Part shown: in pieces, positions 50,576-61,963 of the stretch
Position numbering within the stretch: the first letter of the stretch is position 1
Layout of the letters: each line of letters begins with the position of its first letter
DNA from: Nitzschia sp. DOCU1
Taxonomy: Eukaryota; Bacillariophyta; Bacillariophyceae; Bacillariales; Bacillariaceae
DNA length: 64,000 nucleotides
NCBI GenBank assembly: GCA_951394045.1
Contig: OX595998.1
Span: 434,001 to 498,000, forward strand
Direction: 5' to 3'
Translations under genes and position numbers: made by a program
Notes under the pieces: generated by a model
What the model was told of the DNA's origin: nothing
Seen by the model: the letters and a program-made list of their open reading frames with translations, nothing else
The model's database searches: none

Positions 50576-51430
50576 CTACAGAGACGATAAAACCGAGCTT
50601 TGTGCTTGCATCCCTCATCAATTTCATTGAGTGAGTTCAGGGGGGAATTGGGATGCTGCCAAGATGCCCGAAGTAGAGCAAGTTTTTCTTCTAAGCATAG
50701 TTGGCAACTCAAAGTACCAAACGTTTTCATCCAACTACTGGTAATTGCTTTTTCTTGCCATAAAATCTCAACTTGCATAGACTCTCGAAGTGTTTGAGGG
50801 CTGTATTGGATATGACCTTCTCGGATGTGCGTTACCATGTGTCTGGCATATGTGTTGCTTGGGGCATTACTACTATTAACTCCAATTACTAGATATAGAT
50901 GATATCGTCTGTTAATTTTTTATAGAGGCTATAGCATCTATAAAAACTTTGTTTACTCTTATCTCATTGTAACTCCACCTCTCAACAAAACCGACACAAC
51001 CAGTCGAAAGCTCGTGCAATTTTGCATAGGTCATGCCATGACCACCTCGCCTCAGCCCCCCCCCCCCCCCGCCGCCGAGAGCGGCAGGCGCAAGGCTACC
51101 GTACGACGAGTAACAACAATTAAAGTAGATAGTAGCTAGAGCTTACTATCTACAGTAGATATTTATCCAAGGAAAGATTGCAAGGACATCTCCGAACAAT
51201 GGGAGCTGTTGTTTTGCAAGGTGCTTCATCAGTGGGCTGTGTCCTTTGGCTTCTCGAGGGCCAGAAGAGTCTCGAAAAGTTTTAGTAGAGCGGTATGCTG
51301 CCGTATGGGAATGTGGTCAAGTGAGTCCATTTGAGTGGCAGCAGTTGCGGGAGTGTTGTCGTCTGAGTGGAAGGGCAAAGCAAGATGGCCCCGCCTAGTT
51401 TCTAGTCCCAGGGAGGTGGGATGAAACAGG
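50576..51430. other. Unassigned sequence with a 15-bp C run
   Basis: A near-palindrome TAGAGGCTATAGCATCTAT lies at about 50928-50946; a very similar TAGACGCTATAGCATCTAT recurs at about 60522-60540. A run of C at 51056-51070 follows. No gene recognised. Confidence 0.45.
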
Positions 51431-52110
51431 GGGGGGAGGCATTTGCATTGGGCTTGAAATTTCAGCTGTCGGCATCAAAATTTCAAAAATCGACAGCGAC
51501 CACCATGTCCGTTGGCTCCCTCAACTCTGTGGTCCTTCAATTTTCCTGTCCTGCATCTCCTCTTCAAGGGGAGATAGTAAGGAAGGAGATTGATGTGTCT
51601 CAATTTGCAACATGAGTACATGTCCCAAGTTACTGGTGGCCAAACGATCGACTTCGGCAATTCGCGGCGAAATAGCTCCAGGCACTCTTCCTGATAGCCT
51701 ACGAGCCACGCCACCATCATCTCCTATCGTGGAGCCTGGGAATCATCATGCAAACGCCTCTCCAGTGGAGCAACCCAATAATGGGGGTACAAACAAAGGG
51801 ACCGACTGTCCTTTCCTGGCAATCCACTCGCACCCACACCTACAAGTGGCGTCGCCGCAAGAACCTTTCTTGAAGCCTGTGTAAACGCCATCTTTGGAAG
51901 GGAAGCAGTCATGAATTTTGCCCTGGATGCATGCTGGCAATTGCTTGCAATTGCCTTTTCCCAGATATCCGCTGATAAAGGTTGTCACGTCACGATAGAG
52001 GGCATGGCGAATCTCATGATTAGGCACGCCCTGTTCCTACCTTTCATCGCCTTTGCCAGCGATGATAAACTCAAAAATGGTTTTCCCACCTGAACCCCTC
52101 CACATCCTGG
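51431..52110. mobile_element. Relic of a third piggyBac-like element, left part
   Basis: The plus-strand leader around 51470-51510 (TTTCAAAAATCGACAGCGACCACCATGTC) resembles the leader of piggyBac copy 2 (53300-53325), followed by a short Ser/Pro-rich N-terminus. It then switches to minus-strand accessory-gene sequence (51746-52027) with HALYRDVTTFISGYLGKG and a Cys-rich tail. Most of the transposase is deleted. It abuts Gypsy Gag sequence at about 52110. Confidence 0.55.
51746..52027 (-). pseudogene. piggyBac-associated accessory gene, third variant, C-terminal part
   Basis: Carries the conserved block HALYRDVTTFISGYLGKG-N-C-K and then G-S-C-G-D-A-T-C-R-C-G-C-E-W, a Cys-rich C-terminal tail absent from copies 1 and 2. 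The upstream (N-terminal) part is replaced by Gypsy Gag sequence on the opposite strand. Function unknown. Confidence 0.62.
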
Positions 52111-52530
52111 TTGACAAGCAAGGCGTCTGTTGACACGAAGCAAGACCCGCGAATGGATCACTCGAAGCCCGCTGCTAAGCGTGGCCACAAGGAAAAGACT
52201 CCTCCCTTTAAGTGTGCCTACCATGGCCCCAACTGGTCCCACAACACCGGAGACTGCAAGATGGTGGTGGCGCAGGCCCAGAAGATGGCCGCCGCCCATG
52301 GAAACTTCATTAAAAATAGTGAAAAGAAGCCTCATTATGGCAACCACACTTGGGTTCGTGACAATGGCGGCGCCAACAAGAAAGAAGAATTGCATGCCAT
52401 GATTCACAACATGGTCAAGGACGCGGTCAAGGATGAACGCAAGCGCAAGGCGATTGATCCACCTGACGAGGAAAACTTCAATGTGGATGAACTCTTGGCC
52501 AACCTTGTCGCTAGCGATGATGAAAACTGA
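52111..52530 (+). pseudogene. Gypsy Gag C-terminal part
   Basis: 139 aa with C-A-Y-H-G-P-N-W-S-H-N-T-G-D-C, a zinc-knuckle variant, near residue 36, then basic and acidic helices. The N-terminal Gag core is missing because the sequence upstream is accessory-gene DNA in the opposite direction. About 150 bp of this segment, around the knuckle, also occurs at 61225-61378. Confidence 0.7.
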
Positions 52531-52692
52531 GGGTGTGAGCGAGTTGTACACAAAAAATCTACTTTAATGCATAATGATAAGGACGAGTAATCCTATTACA
52601 AAGTCTCTGAAAGAGTAGGTGGTGGGAAATGCAAAAATTGCGGATGTGACGAAGTTTTTGTTTTCCACGAGCATAGCAATGGGGCACGGCAT

Positions 52693-53082
52693 ATGTGCCC
52701 ATCCACCTTCACGACAGCTGGAGGTGTCGTTGAGACTCGCCGCAAAGTGAAAATTCAATTCAAACTTCCGGAATTCTATGCCAATAGGGTAGTCGAATGG
52801 GTCTTCCAAGTGACACCCGACCTTGGCAACTATGACATGATCATTGGCAGAGACCTTCTGCGAGAACTAGGTGTCAAGTTTGATTTCGCGCCTAGGGAAG
52901 TGGAATGGGATTCGGCTGCCATTGCCATGAAAACATTTGGCGAGACGCCCGACAAAGACGCCTGGCAAGCTTGCGCCGAAGAAGCCGCAACCAGCATTAA
53001 ACAAATATTAGATGCTAAATATGCCCCTGCTGATATCCCGCAGAAAATCTCCGAGATGAACCATCTGTCTGAAGAAGAATAA
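52693..53082 (+). pseudogene. Gypsy protease region, truncated by piggyBac insertion
   Basis: Contains Y-D-M-I-I-G-R-D-L-L-R-E-L-G, the C-terminal half of a retropepsin domain. The catalytic D-S/T-G lies upstream in a broken part (about 52580-52690). It ends at a TAA eight bases before the TTAA of the insertion. Confidence 0.75.
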
Positions 53083-53320
53083 GGCGCCCTTAACGCCAAT
53101 CAGAAGAGGTGCCACTATAGCGGCACCCAAATTTTCGCGCCTCTAATCATCGTTCTAACATGCTCCAACGTTGAAAACGCCAGCACCGTTGGAATCTGCA
53201 GGCAATTTTACCTAGGGTAGAGTATGTCGTCCAACTTCACATTTTTGCTTCCCGCCCGTGTTTGAGGCATCAAAATCGAGCCTGTCGGAAGCAAGTTTTT
53301 CAAACAGCCACAACACCACC

Positions 53321-56214
53321 ATGTCATCCTCTCCCTTGCCTCCCACGGATGTCGAGGATTCCTTTGAGCAGATCCGGGCGGCTCCTAGGCGTGTCAGGTC
53401 TCCAGATGACTGGTCTAGGGTCAGCGATGACCACATCGACGACCTCGTCAATGCCGATTCAGTTTTTGTGTCAAATACGGACAATTCGCAAGAAATGGGC
53501 CCCCTCCGCCTGTACGACTCTTTCATGACCCTGAATCCCCTCCCCATATCGACTCTCCTACCGCAAACGATGCTGGTGATCCTTCTGCCGTCGACGATGC
53601 TCTCGCTGGGGTCATGGCGCTTGCTGGGAGTGGGCAGCCTCGTCCTTCTTCACGTGCTGCATCAACCCGCCAAAAAAATTTCCTACAGAAGGCGAAAATT
53701 GCTTGGCGATGCCCGCCTTTATTCCACTACTGGCTTTCCAATCCCTGGGATCAACGGGCCTATTGTTTGATTGTTGAATGCCCGAATAAATTGAAGAACA
53801 ACGGCCAGTTTCGGGTTGATTGGATAAAGTTTTCCCCTGGGTTGCCCCCCAACGTTGACCGTTCACTGCTGCGCGAATGGTATCCTTCTGTCGATTACGT
53901 CCGGGAATATTTCCAGCAGGCCGCTCACGACTACGAACAAGCAGGGCCTGCTGGCGTCCAAGAACAGCTTCGGTTGTCTTTCAGTGTCAAGCAACCTGTT
54001 CCAAATGCACCCGCCCCGTTTCTGCCTGAACCTCAACCACCCCAAGCAACTATCGTCCTTACAACGCCGGTCAAATAAGCAGCCCGTGCTGCGATGATGA
54101 TGGCTGCCGATTCCATCTCTACTATGACACAGAGTGCTAGGGGTCTTTCAACTGGTGGTAGATCTAGCCGGAGTAATGCTAGTTCTACTTATGCCGACTC
54201 TGATTCTCAGGATGGCGAGGAATTAGACGAAGGCGACGATGTATGGCTGAATATTCCTGACAAAATAGAGGTCAAAGTCAAGGATGCATCTGACAAAGAA
54301 GCAGAAGAAAACAAGCAGTCAGCCAACAGCGACCTAAAAAAGTTTGTTTTCGAGCTACTGGACGAGACTACAGAGTTGCCTGTGTGTCCACCGCTATACC
54401 ATGGTCGGACTGGGCTCAAGGCGGGCATAGCAGCAAGTTTCAAAGATCCAACAGAGTGCCTACAGAAATGTGGGGGCTAACGTACCAATTCATTTCGAAT
54501 CTGGTTGCACAGATGAACCTCTACTTCGAAAACAAGATCAAGCCCAACTTGAATAAGAACTTGAGCTACTGTGGGAAAAATTGGGAAAACGTCACCATTA
54601 CGGAAATGCACCGATTCCTGGGAATCCTGCTGCGGATTTCGATGCAAGAGCGAGACGCAGGTGGCTACTGTGCCTATTTTTCTACAGACGACAAGACGTT
54701 GAGTACTGGACTTGGAAAACGCACGAGGAAGAAGACTCTACGCAACTCAAAAGGGTGGGCACAGCGGTACATGTCGTTGACACGGTTCAAACAAATCCAG
54801 GGCGCCTTCCACCCCATGGACAAGGTGGCTGGGCAGGGAGGGGACAAATGCTACTAGCTACGCGAAGCACTCAACAATCTGAACCATGCCTCAGCAAATA
54901 CGTTCCATCCTGGTGGCAACCTGGTGTTTGACGAAGGCGGTGTGTCATGTCGGAGTCGTTTATGCCCCATACGACAATACAACAAGGCCAAACCGCAGCC
55001 TTATTGTGTCGACTTTTTCGTTTTGGCGGATTCTCAGACCTACACAATTTTGCACATGGACGTGTACCAAGGGAAGAACGACACCAACGCATTCATTGAA
55101 CCTGAGGCGCGGCCACTTCCTACGACACAAAAGGCGGTTGTGAACGCTGTCATGAAGACAGGTCTGCATGAACAAGGCCTACAGCATGGCTATCGTACAA
55201 TCAGCATGGACAACCAGTATCAATGCCCCGAAGTGGCGGTACGACTTTGTGATCGTTGTCACATCTTGTTGACGGGTACAACAAAGCAGGGAAGGAGAGG
55301 CTGGCCGAAAGAGTTGATGAATATGGAGAAGAAAGGTGAACATGGCGAGTCAAAGATAGCATACGACAAAGTGAACGATGTTATATGCCTCCAGTGGCGG
55401 GACAACAAGGTTGTCAATTGTTGTTCGACCATCACGGACGTCAAGCAAGAGGACACGACAAGACGAATTGGAAGTACGTTGCACACGCTAAAGGTACCAA
55501 GCCCCCTTCTCCACTACCACCACTACATGTTCGGCGTGGACAAGGGCGATCAAATGCGCATGCATAACGGGGGGTTTCGCCCGAAAGGCGCACTTTCAGA
55601 AATGGTATAAGAAAGCATTCATGGCTGTACTCGATTGCATGCTATTGAACGCTTTGATTGCTTGGAATCTCTCTGCAGACGAGCCGGGATCCGATTGCAG
55701 CCACTTCACCCAGCACGACTTTTAGGCTTGGGTAGCCAACGACTTGCTAGAATTTGAAGACAGAAATGAAGGGATCCTTACTTCCAATGCCCCTACTGCA
55801 GAGGTCGCTCCAGCAACGTTGCAAGCAACAACTACAGTCGATGCAGACAATGATGGGAGCAAATGTATCATCGACGGACCGAACGCAGATGACAAGGAAC
55901 GGCGCTGTCTGGTCTGTCTGCTGGATTCCCGGTACACCGGGATAAAAAAGGGGACAAGAGCGTGCATTTCTTTGTGCCGAACCTGCGGGGCATGCCACAT
56001 GCACGTCGAAGCGAGTGGACGAGAGATACACAAGTTGTTTGCAGAGGGGTTGTCTTGCCACGAAATACTAAATAGCGAACTAGGACGGGAAATTTGGAAA
56101 CAAAATGACCAAGGGCTGGTGCAGATACAAAACACCCACCCGGCCCTTCTAGCGTTGAAAGAGTGCTTGGGTAAAACCAGAAAGAGGAAACAGCCTCTCT
56201 CTGTAACTGTATAA
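53321..56214 (+). pseudogene. piggyBac-like transposase copy 2, full length but broken
   Basis: Starts at ATG 53321 (CCACCATGT) with the same P-D-D-W-S-R-V-S-D-D-H-I-D-D-L block as copy 1. Frame shifts occur near 53510-53610 and 54480, stop codons at 54076-54078 and 54855-54857, then a shift or stop near 55600-55725. Catalytic stretches remain: V-F-D-E-G-G-V near 54930, S-M-D-N-Q-Y near 55205 and G-V-D-K-G-D-Q-M near 55535. The last block (55744-56214) is a Cys-rich domain with C-L-V-C...C-x2-C-x2-C-H, like the DNA-binding tail of piggyBac transposases. Confidence 0.87.
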
Positions 56215-56303
56215 TAATAGCATATGAATCTATAATTATAATAGCTACAATTGATTTCATTCATGTGACTATTATCGTTATTACAACTAGGAGTAGAGTA
56301 GTC

Positions 56304-56750
56304 CTACTTATCTTCCGCCAAAAAGCCCTTCTTGAAGCCGACGTAGTTGCCGCCTTCAGCAGAGTAAGAGTCGCGAATCTCGCGAACGACGCAATCAGGC
56401 AATTCCTTGCAATTGCCTTTTCCTAGGTAGCCACTAATAAAAGTAGTGGCGTCCCTGTAAAGGGCATAACGAATCTCGCGATTCGAAATGCCCTGGTTGT
56501 AGAGTTCATTGCCCTTCCCACCATAAAGGAACTCCTTCATCGTCTTTCCACTAGTGTCATCGCCAGTCTGATCCAAGAAACAGGGGGTTTCGCCACAGTA
56601 GGCGCACTCCTTGATGGTAGCTTTGACGACGGCAGAGGGTGGAACAAACTTGGGTGGCTTCGCACGAGTGAACACTTTACAATTGTCGATGTGAGTCTTG
56701 AATGCCTTCACATCCTCTTTGGAAATTCCGTCAGGAAAATCGAATGTCAT
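56304..56750 (-). CDS. piggyBac-associated accessory protein, copy 2, C-terminal frame
   Basis: 148 aa starting M-T-F-D-F-P-D-G-I-S. Shows C-A-Y-C-G-E-T-P-C-F (possible zinc site) near 54 and IRYALYRDATTFISGYLGKG near 98, then a basic/acidic tail. Stop at 56304 lies 90 bp from the transposase stop, so the genes converge. The ATG overlaps the stop of the upstream frame (ATGA at 56747-56750). In copy 1 the two parts form one frame, so the split here is probably one lost base in the C run at 56757-56762. No family recognised. Confidence 0.7.
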   Translation of the reverse strand: MTFDFPDGISKEDVKAFKTHIDNCKVFTRAKPPKFVPPSAVVKATIKECAYCGETPCFLDQTGDDTSGKTMKEFLYGGKGNELYNQGISNREIRYALYRDATTFISGYLGKGNCKELPDCVVREIRDSYSAEGGNYVGFKKGFLAEDK

Positions 56751-57031
56751 GAACCTGGGGGGTCCAGCCCAGGTTCGGCAAACATACGCACACCGCCACC
56801 AATGTCCGACACAACAATCTTCTGAAGTGGAACATCCTTACCAGTGCGACAATTGTTTTCCTCATTCGCCAAGAAGAGAGAGGCGGCGATCCGTTTGTCC
56901 TCTCGGTTGGGAACTGCACCGCGTTCATACTCGAGCACGCCCATCGACGAATCGTATTCAATGCCGCCAAGGAAGTCCATGCCGTAGGGGTTGTAGGACA
57001 AATCCTTCTTTGTGTGGTTGTCAGAAGCCAT
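56747..57031 (-). CDS. piggyBac-associated accessory protein, copy 2, N-terminal frame
   Basis: 94 aa with S-Y-N-P-Y-G-M-D-F near residue 12, L-A-N-E-E-N-N-C-R-T-G near 54 and V-S-D-I-G-G-G-V-R-M-F-A-E near 74, matching copy 1 block for block. The frame ends just after a run of six C. With one more C, or a -1 shift at C-CCC-CCA, it would continue into 56750-56304 as one 240-aa protein. Confidence 0.7.
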   Translation of the reverse strand: MASDNHTKKDLSYNPYGMDFLGGIEYDSSMGVLEYERGAVPNREDKRIAASLFLANEENNCRTGKDVPLQKIVVSDIGGGVRMFAEPGLDPPGS

Positions 57032-57304
57032 AGTAACAAGAAATAAAACAATGCATTGCGACTGTTTGGTGTCGGATGCAGTAGGTTGATTGTTGGATGC
57101 AGGTCATTGCGCATTGTTTCTATGATCAAGATAGAGGCGGCAGAAGTTGGGTTTACGCAAGGATTTTTTTTAAAGTCCGCAGGCTTGGCACCCAAATCGA
57201 TGTGGATGCCGAAAAAATCGGCACCCAATCGGTGGATGGGCGCGCAAAAAGGATTTGGGTGACGCTATGGCGGCACTCAAATCGCCCCTTCCGATTGGCG
57301 TTAA

Positions 57305-59839
57305 GGCGCTACTTCAGAAACATGAGACACTCTTCAACGGCACGCTGGGTACTTGGAAAGGAGAGCCTTACAGTATGATATCGAGTTAAAGCCGAATGTC
57401 ACGCCATATCATGCGAGGCCCTATCCCGTGCCGAAGGCTTATGAACAAACGCTACGCGATGAGGTTGATCGCCTCTGCGCAGTCGGCGTACTAAAGAAAG
57501 TCAACCGCTCTAAATGGGCGGCGCCATCGTTTATTATCCCCAAGAAGGATAAGACGGTACGTTTCATCAACGACTTTCGCAAACTCAATAAGCGAATCAT
57601 GAGGAAGCCATTCCCCTTGCCTAAGATACAAGAATTACTACTGAAGCTAGAAGGGTTTCAGTATGCTACTTAGTCTAGATCTCAACATGGGCTATTACCA
57701 TGTCGAACTTAGCCCGAATGCCAAGAAGCTTTGCACTCTCGTCTTTCCATGGGGAAAATATGAGATGCAACGACTACCTATGGGACTCAGCAATAGCCCC
57801 GATATCTTTCAAGAAAAGATGTCGTCTTTGTTCGCGGATTTAGAGTACATGCGTGCGTACATCGATGACCTGCTAGTACTTACCAAAGGTAGTTACCTCG
57901 ACCACTTAGAGAAGCTCGACGTGGTACTACAATGTCAGGTGAACATTAAGAAGTCCTTCTTTGCGAAAGCGGAGCTCGAATACCTCGGCTATTGGATAAC
58001 CCGTGACGGCATCCAACCCGTGGCAACGAAAGTGCAGGCAATTCAATCAATGCTTGCACCGCGCAATAAGAAAGAACTACGCGCTTTCATTGGTATTGTC
58101 AATTATTACCGCAATATATGGGTGCGCCGATCGCACATCCTTGCCCCGCTTGCATCACTTACGTCAAAGACGGCTAAGTGGGAGTGGACCGGCGTGCACC
58201 AAAATGCATTTGACACGATGAAGAAAATAATAAGTAAGGAAGTTCTCCTGACTTACCCGAACTTTCATTTACCGTTCGATATACACACCGACGCGGGTGA
58301 CACGCAGCTTGGCGCAGTCATCTCGCAACGCGGCAAGCCGATGGCGTTCTATAGCCGCAAGCTCAATCCCACGCAAACACGATATACTACCACTAAACGG
58401 GAACTCTTAGCTATTGTAGAAACGCTCAAGGAGTTTTGTACGATTCTCCTAGGTCAACAGATTCACGTCTACACAGACCATAAGAATCTCACCTATAAAA
58501 ACTTTAATACTGAACGCGTTATGTGCTGGCGACTCATACTCGAAGAGTATGGTCCCGAACTAGTGTATATTAAGGGCGAAACGAACGTAGTAGCGGACGC
58601 TCTTAGTCGACTCGGTAAGGACGAAAATCCTTTACTGAGGCCAATTTCACAGAATACTTTGGGGGCGACAAATTGCCAGAGGGCATCTTCCCCCTCACGT
58701 ACAAGTATATTATGCATCATCAGCGCAAAGATCCCACGCTACTTCAGAAGGCGGCATCGGACAGTAGATATAGTGTAAAGGTTTTTTGTGGGGGCGGTAA
58801 GAAACGTCCTCTAGTGGTTAGAGATAGTAAGATAGTTATTCCGCAATCACTGCAACGTCGATGCGTTGAGTGGTACCACGAGACACTGTGTCATCCGGGC
58901 GAGACGCGAACGGAGCACACGATTCGACAGCACTTCTACTGGAAAGGTCTGCAAACCGATGTCGTCAACATCTGCAAGAAATGCAGGTTGTGTCAGTTAA
59001 CGAAACGCAAGACCCTTAAGTATGGGCACCTGCCAATTAAAGAACCCAAGAGCGACCCTTGGGAAATTCTCTGTGTCGACCTGATAGGCCCTTATTTGAT
59101 TGACCAGGGTAAACGACATAAGAGTAAACAGCTTTGGTGCCTTACCATGATTGACCCCGCAACTGGCTGGTTCAAGATGGTTCACGTACCCAACAAAGAG
59201 GCTTTTAGTATCGCCGAATTAGCCGAAAAGACGTGGTTCACGAGATACCCGTGGCCACAACGAGTCATTTATGACCACGGTACGGAGTTCATGGGAGAAT
59301 TCCGGCGAATGGTCAGAGAAGACTACGGCGTGCTTGCGGGCCCAATCACTGTGAGGAATCCGCAGGCGAACGCAATACTCAAACGAGTACACCAAACAAT
59401 CGGGAACATGATTCGTACGTTTGAACTGCAGCACTCAGACGATACAGTCGGACTCGATGGAATCCTGGCAGCTGTGATGTTTGCCGTTCGCGCGACATAC
59501 CACACTACGCTACAGGCTACACCGATGGTGTAACTAGTATTCGGTAGAGATGCTATTCTCAACACCCGTTTCGAAGGAAACTGGAAGCTCATCCATGAGC
59601 ACAAGATGCAGCGCATTGCGAAGAACAATGCTGCAGAAAACAGGACGCGATTGCCGTATGAGTATCGCGTAGGCCAACAGATCATGATCAAGCAGGACCA
59701 ACAACGTAAGTTTGGTGCTAACCCCTACGATGGTCCGTATCCAATAGTCGCCGTGAATGACAACGGAACAGTACGTATCCAGAAGGGTGCAGTTACTCAG
59801 ACGTGGAACATTCGCAACATACATCCCTATCATAGTTAA
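57305..59839 (+). pseudogene. Gypsy Pol: reverse transcriptase, RNase H, integrase (broken)
   Basis: Reverse transcriptase runs from about 57370 with L-D-L-N-M-G-Y-Y-H near 57672 and Y-I-D-D near 57858 (Y-I-D-D in place of Y-M/V-D-D). RNase H has H-T-D-A-G near 58285 and Y-T-D-H-K-N near 58475. Integrase (58673 onward) has H-P-G-E-T-R, C-x2-C, V-D-L-I-G-P-Y and Y-D-H-G-T-E-F, with E replaced in N-A-I-L-K-R-V-H. Breaks: a one-base insertion near 57667, a frame change near 58700 and TAA at 59531-59533. The tail to 59839 has the G-P-Y module. Confidence 0.85.
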
Positions 59840-59844
59840 AGCCC

Positions 59845-60560
59845 TGTCCCTTTGTCATGGGGGTGAGTGCAGTACACTGCTTTACACGTCGACTTGTTCG
59901 AACGAATGTAGTCTAAACTAGTAGTCTAGTTAGTCATGCACGGTGATGTAGCATGACGAGCGCACCGCACGCGGACGCGGACGCAAGGCCAGTCTCGGAC
60001 ATCCTCGGACAAGGCCCATAACCTAACGACGACGTCAGCCAAGATGGGACATCGTGTGACGACAGCATTGTGACGTCGTATGACGACAACATCGCAGACG
60101 ACTCCAAGGAGTCGTATGCCGATGCGATCCTAGTGTCAGTGTCAGCTAAGATCTGGCACCTTGACGACATTGGAACTACTATACTTTATTCCAGAGTAGC
60201 TGACGACTTCCAAGGGTTCGTAGCTAGTCTACTACAAAGGCTGATCGACCTCCTGTTCGGATTGTTGCTTGTCAAAGGTCTCAAGTCTACCAAGGCAACG
60301 CAAACCAAGGAACATCAGTGGAACATCGTAGCTGCCCTACTACGTGTCGGATTGACCCGCTATTCGGATCGGTGTCAATCCATGTCAAGAGTCTCAAGTC
60401 TACTGGAGCAACGGCAGGCTACGAGACAACTTTGCATGAGAAATACATCTAGTTTTAAACATAGTCACAATTTCCACAATCTATGCGATCCTACAAATGA
60501 CGTAGTGCATAAAATTTTTATAGACGCTATAGCATCTATATCGGCATGCCAACAACAACC
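59845..60560 (+). repeat. Probable 3' LTR of the decayed Gypsy element
   Basis: Starts TGTCCCTTTGTCATGGGGGTGAG just after the integrase stop, similar in style to TGCCCTATCCCGGGGGTGACG of the intact Gypsy LTR. A polypurine tract is not obvious. The right end is not defined because no left LTR was found for comparison. Confidence 0.5.
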
Positions 60561-60649
60561 ATCAACAAAGAGTTGCTCCATTTTTGGTACCCTAAAAACG
60601 ATGCAACAAAGGTCTTTTTCATATAGCTATTGACAAATATACCAAGGTT

Positions 60650-61115
60650 GGACCAGCAGCAGGAGTTCCCAACCTTTTGAGACTGTCCTTTCCTGGCAAT
60701 GCACTCATGCCCACACCAACAAATGGCATAGCCACAAGAACCTTTCTTTAAGCCTGTGTAAACGCCATCTTTGGAAGGGAAGCAGTCACGAATCTTGCCC
60801 TGGATGCATGCTGGCAATTGTTTGCAATTGCCTTTTCCCAGATATCCGCTGATAAAGGTTGTCGCATCACAATAGAGGGCATGGACCAGCAGCAGAAGTT
60901 CCCAACCTTTTGAGACTGTCCTTTCCTGCCAATCCACTTGCACCCACACCTACAAATGGCATAGCCACAAGAACCTTTCTTGACGCCTGTGTAAACGCCA
61001 TCTTTGGAAGGGAAGCAGTCACGAATCTTGCCCTGGATGCATGCTGGCAATTGTTTGCAATTGCCTTTTCCCAGATATCCACTGATAAAGGTTGTCGCGT
61101 CACGATAGAGGGCAT
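60650..61115 (-). repeat. Tandem duplication (about 234 bp) of accessory-gene sequence
   Basis: GACCAGCAGCAGGAGTTCCC near 60650 recurs as GACCAGCAGCAGAAGTTCCC near 60884. Each unit encodes, on the minus strand, the accessory block with TTFISGYLGKGNCKQLPAC and a Cys-rich tail. Confidence 0.7.
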
Positions 61116-61530
61116 GGCGAATCTCATGATTAGGCACGCCCTGTTCCTACCTTTCATCACCTTTGCCAGCCTTGATAAACTCAAACATGGTTTTCCCACC
61201 TGAACCCCTCCACAACCTGGTTGACAAGCAAGGCGTCTGTTGACACGAAGCAAGACCCGAATGGATCACTCGAAGCCCACTGCTAAGCATGGCCACAAGG
61301 AAAAGACTCCTCCCTTTTAGTGTGCCTACCATGGCCCCAACTGGTCCCACAACACCGGGGACTGCAAGATGGTGGTGGCGCAACTCACTGAACATCCGGA
61401 TGTTGCAACCAATGTTGGTGACCTGGATCCTATCAAGGGTCTCATTCTTACCGGTGCGGTGCGATGGTTCTGCTTTTCATTGGAGAGACGAACCGCCACT
61501 GCAACCTTTGCATCCATCAGATTCGGTTCG
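60748..61530 (-). pseudogene. piggyBac-associated accessory gene, third variant, with inserted Gag fragment
   Basis: From right to left on the minus strand: N-terminal block R-L-S-N-E-K-Q-N-H-R-T and T-N-I-G-C-N-I-R-M-F-S-E (about 61510-61379), then about 150 bp of Gypsy Gag zinc-knuckle sequence in reverse orientation (about 61378-61225), then the C-terminal block HALYRDATTFISGYLGKG and a Cys-rich tail. The Gag piece replaces the segment between the two blocks. Frame breaks are present. Confidence 0.6.
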
Positions 61531-61554
61531 ACATCAGAATCGTACTCTACAGCA

Positions 61555-61850
61555 CATCATTGTGCAGCACAATCCAAAATCGTGAATTGTGGAAGCAGCA
61601 TTGGTGGGAGGATTTTCGTGTCAGAGGGAGAGGAGGTACATGGGAAGTCAGTACTCGGGTTAAGAGCGGGTTAAGAAAATTCATAGAATGATCGATCATT
61701 GATGTTGGAAATCATCGTGCAGCACAATCCAAAATCGTGAATTGTAGAAGCAGCATTGGTGGTAGATTTTCGTGTCGGAGCGAGAGGAGGTACGTGGTAA
61801 GTCAGTACTCCGGTTAAAATGGGTTAAGAAGGGTTAATTAAGGGTGGGTT
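61555..61850 (+). repeat. Tandem duplication of about 150 bp in the third piggyBac-like relic
   Basis: CAGCACAATCCAAAATCGTGAATTGT-like sequence occurs at about 61567 and 61717, each followed by a GGGTTAAG-rich stretch. It lies where the end of the relic is expected, but no TTAA-CGCCAATC end was found. Confidence 0.6.
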
Positions 61851-61963
61851 AAGAAAAATTCTCTATGAAAATGGTCTTTAAACAAGTTAATGGACAGCTA
61901 AATTTTTAATAGCCACTTTTTATGGACAATACGTCGTCTGTAAACGGCCTCACACTAATTGGA

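Larger units (their letters stand above)
53090..57304. mobile_element. piggyBac-like DNA transposon, copy 2
   Basis: 4215 bp between TTAA at 53090-53093 and 57301-57304. Ends are TTAACGCCAATCAGA and TCCGATTGGCGTTAA, as in copy 1. It encodes a plus-strand transposase (decayed) and a convergent minus-strand accessory gene whose stop is at 56304. The insertion interrupts a Gypsy element cleanly at TTAA. Confidence 0.9.
52111..59841 (+). mobile_element. Decayed Gypsy/Ty3 element, split by piggyBac copy 2
   Basis: Gag (52111-52530) and protease (52693-53082) lie left of the piggyBac insertion, and reverse transcriptase to integrase (57305-59839) right of it. Removing 53090-57304 with one TTAA rejoins the frame (L-S-E-E-E, stop, G-A-L-...-L-Q-K-H-E-T-L-F). 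Stops and shifts occur near 53080, 57370, 57667, 58700 and at 59531-59533. LTR-like sequence starts near 59845. Confidence 0.85.

Noticed and set aside
51056..51070. C homopolymer as a functional element
   Set aside because: A 15-bp run in unassigned intergenic DNA is most simply slippage.
60070..60633. 187-codon plus-strand ORF
   Set aside because: It lies in LTR-like sequence after the Gypsy integrase and has no protein features.
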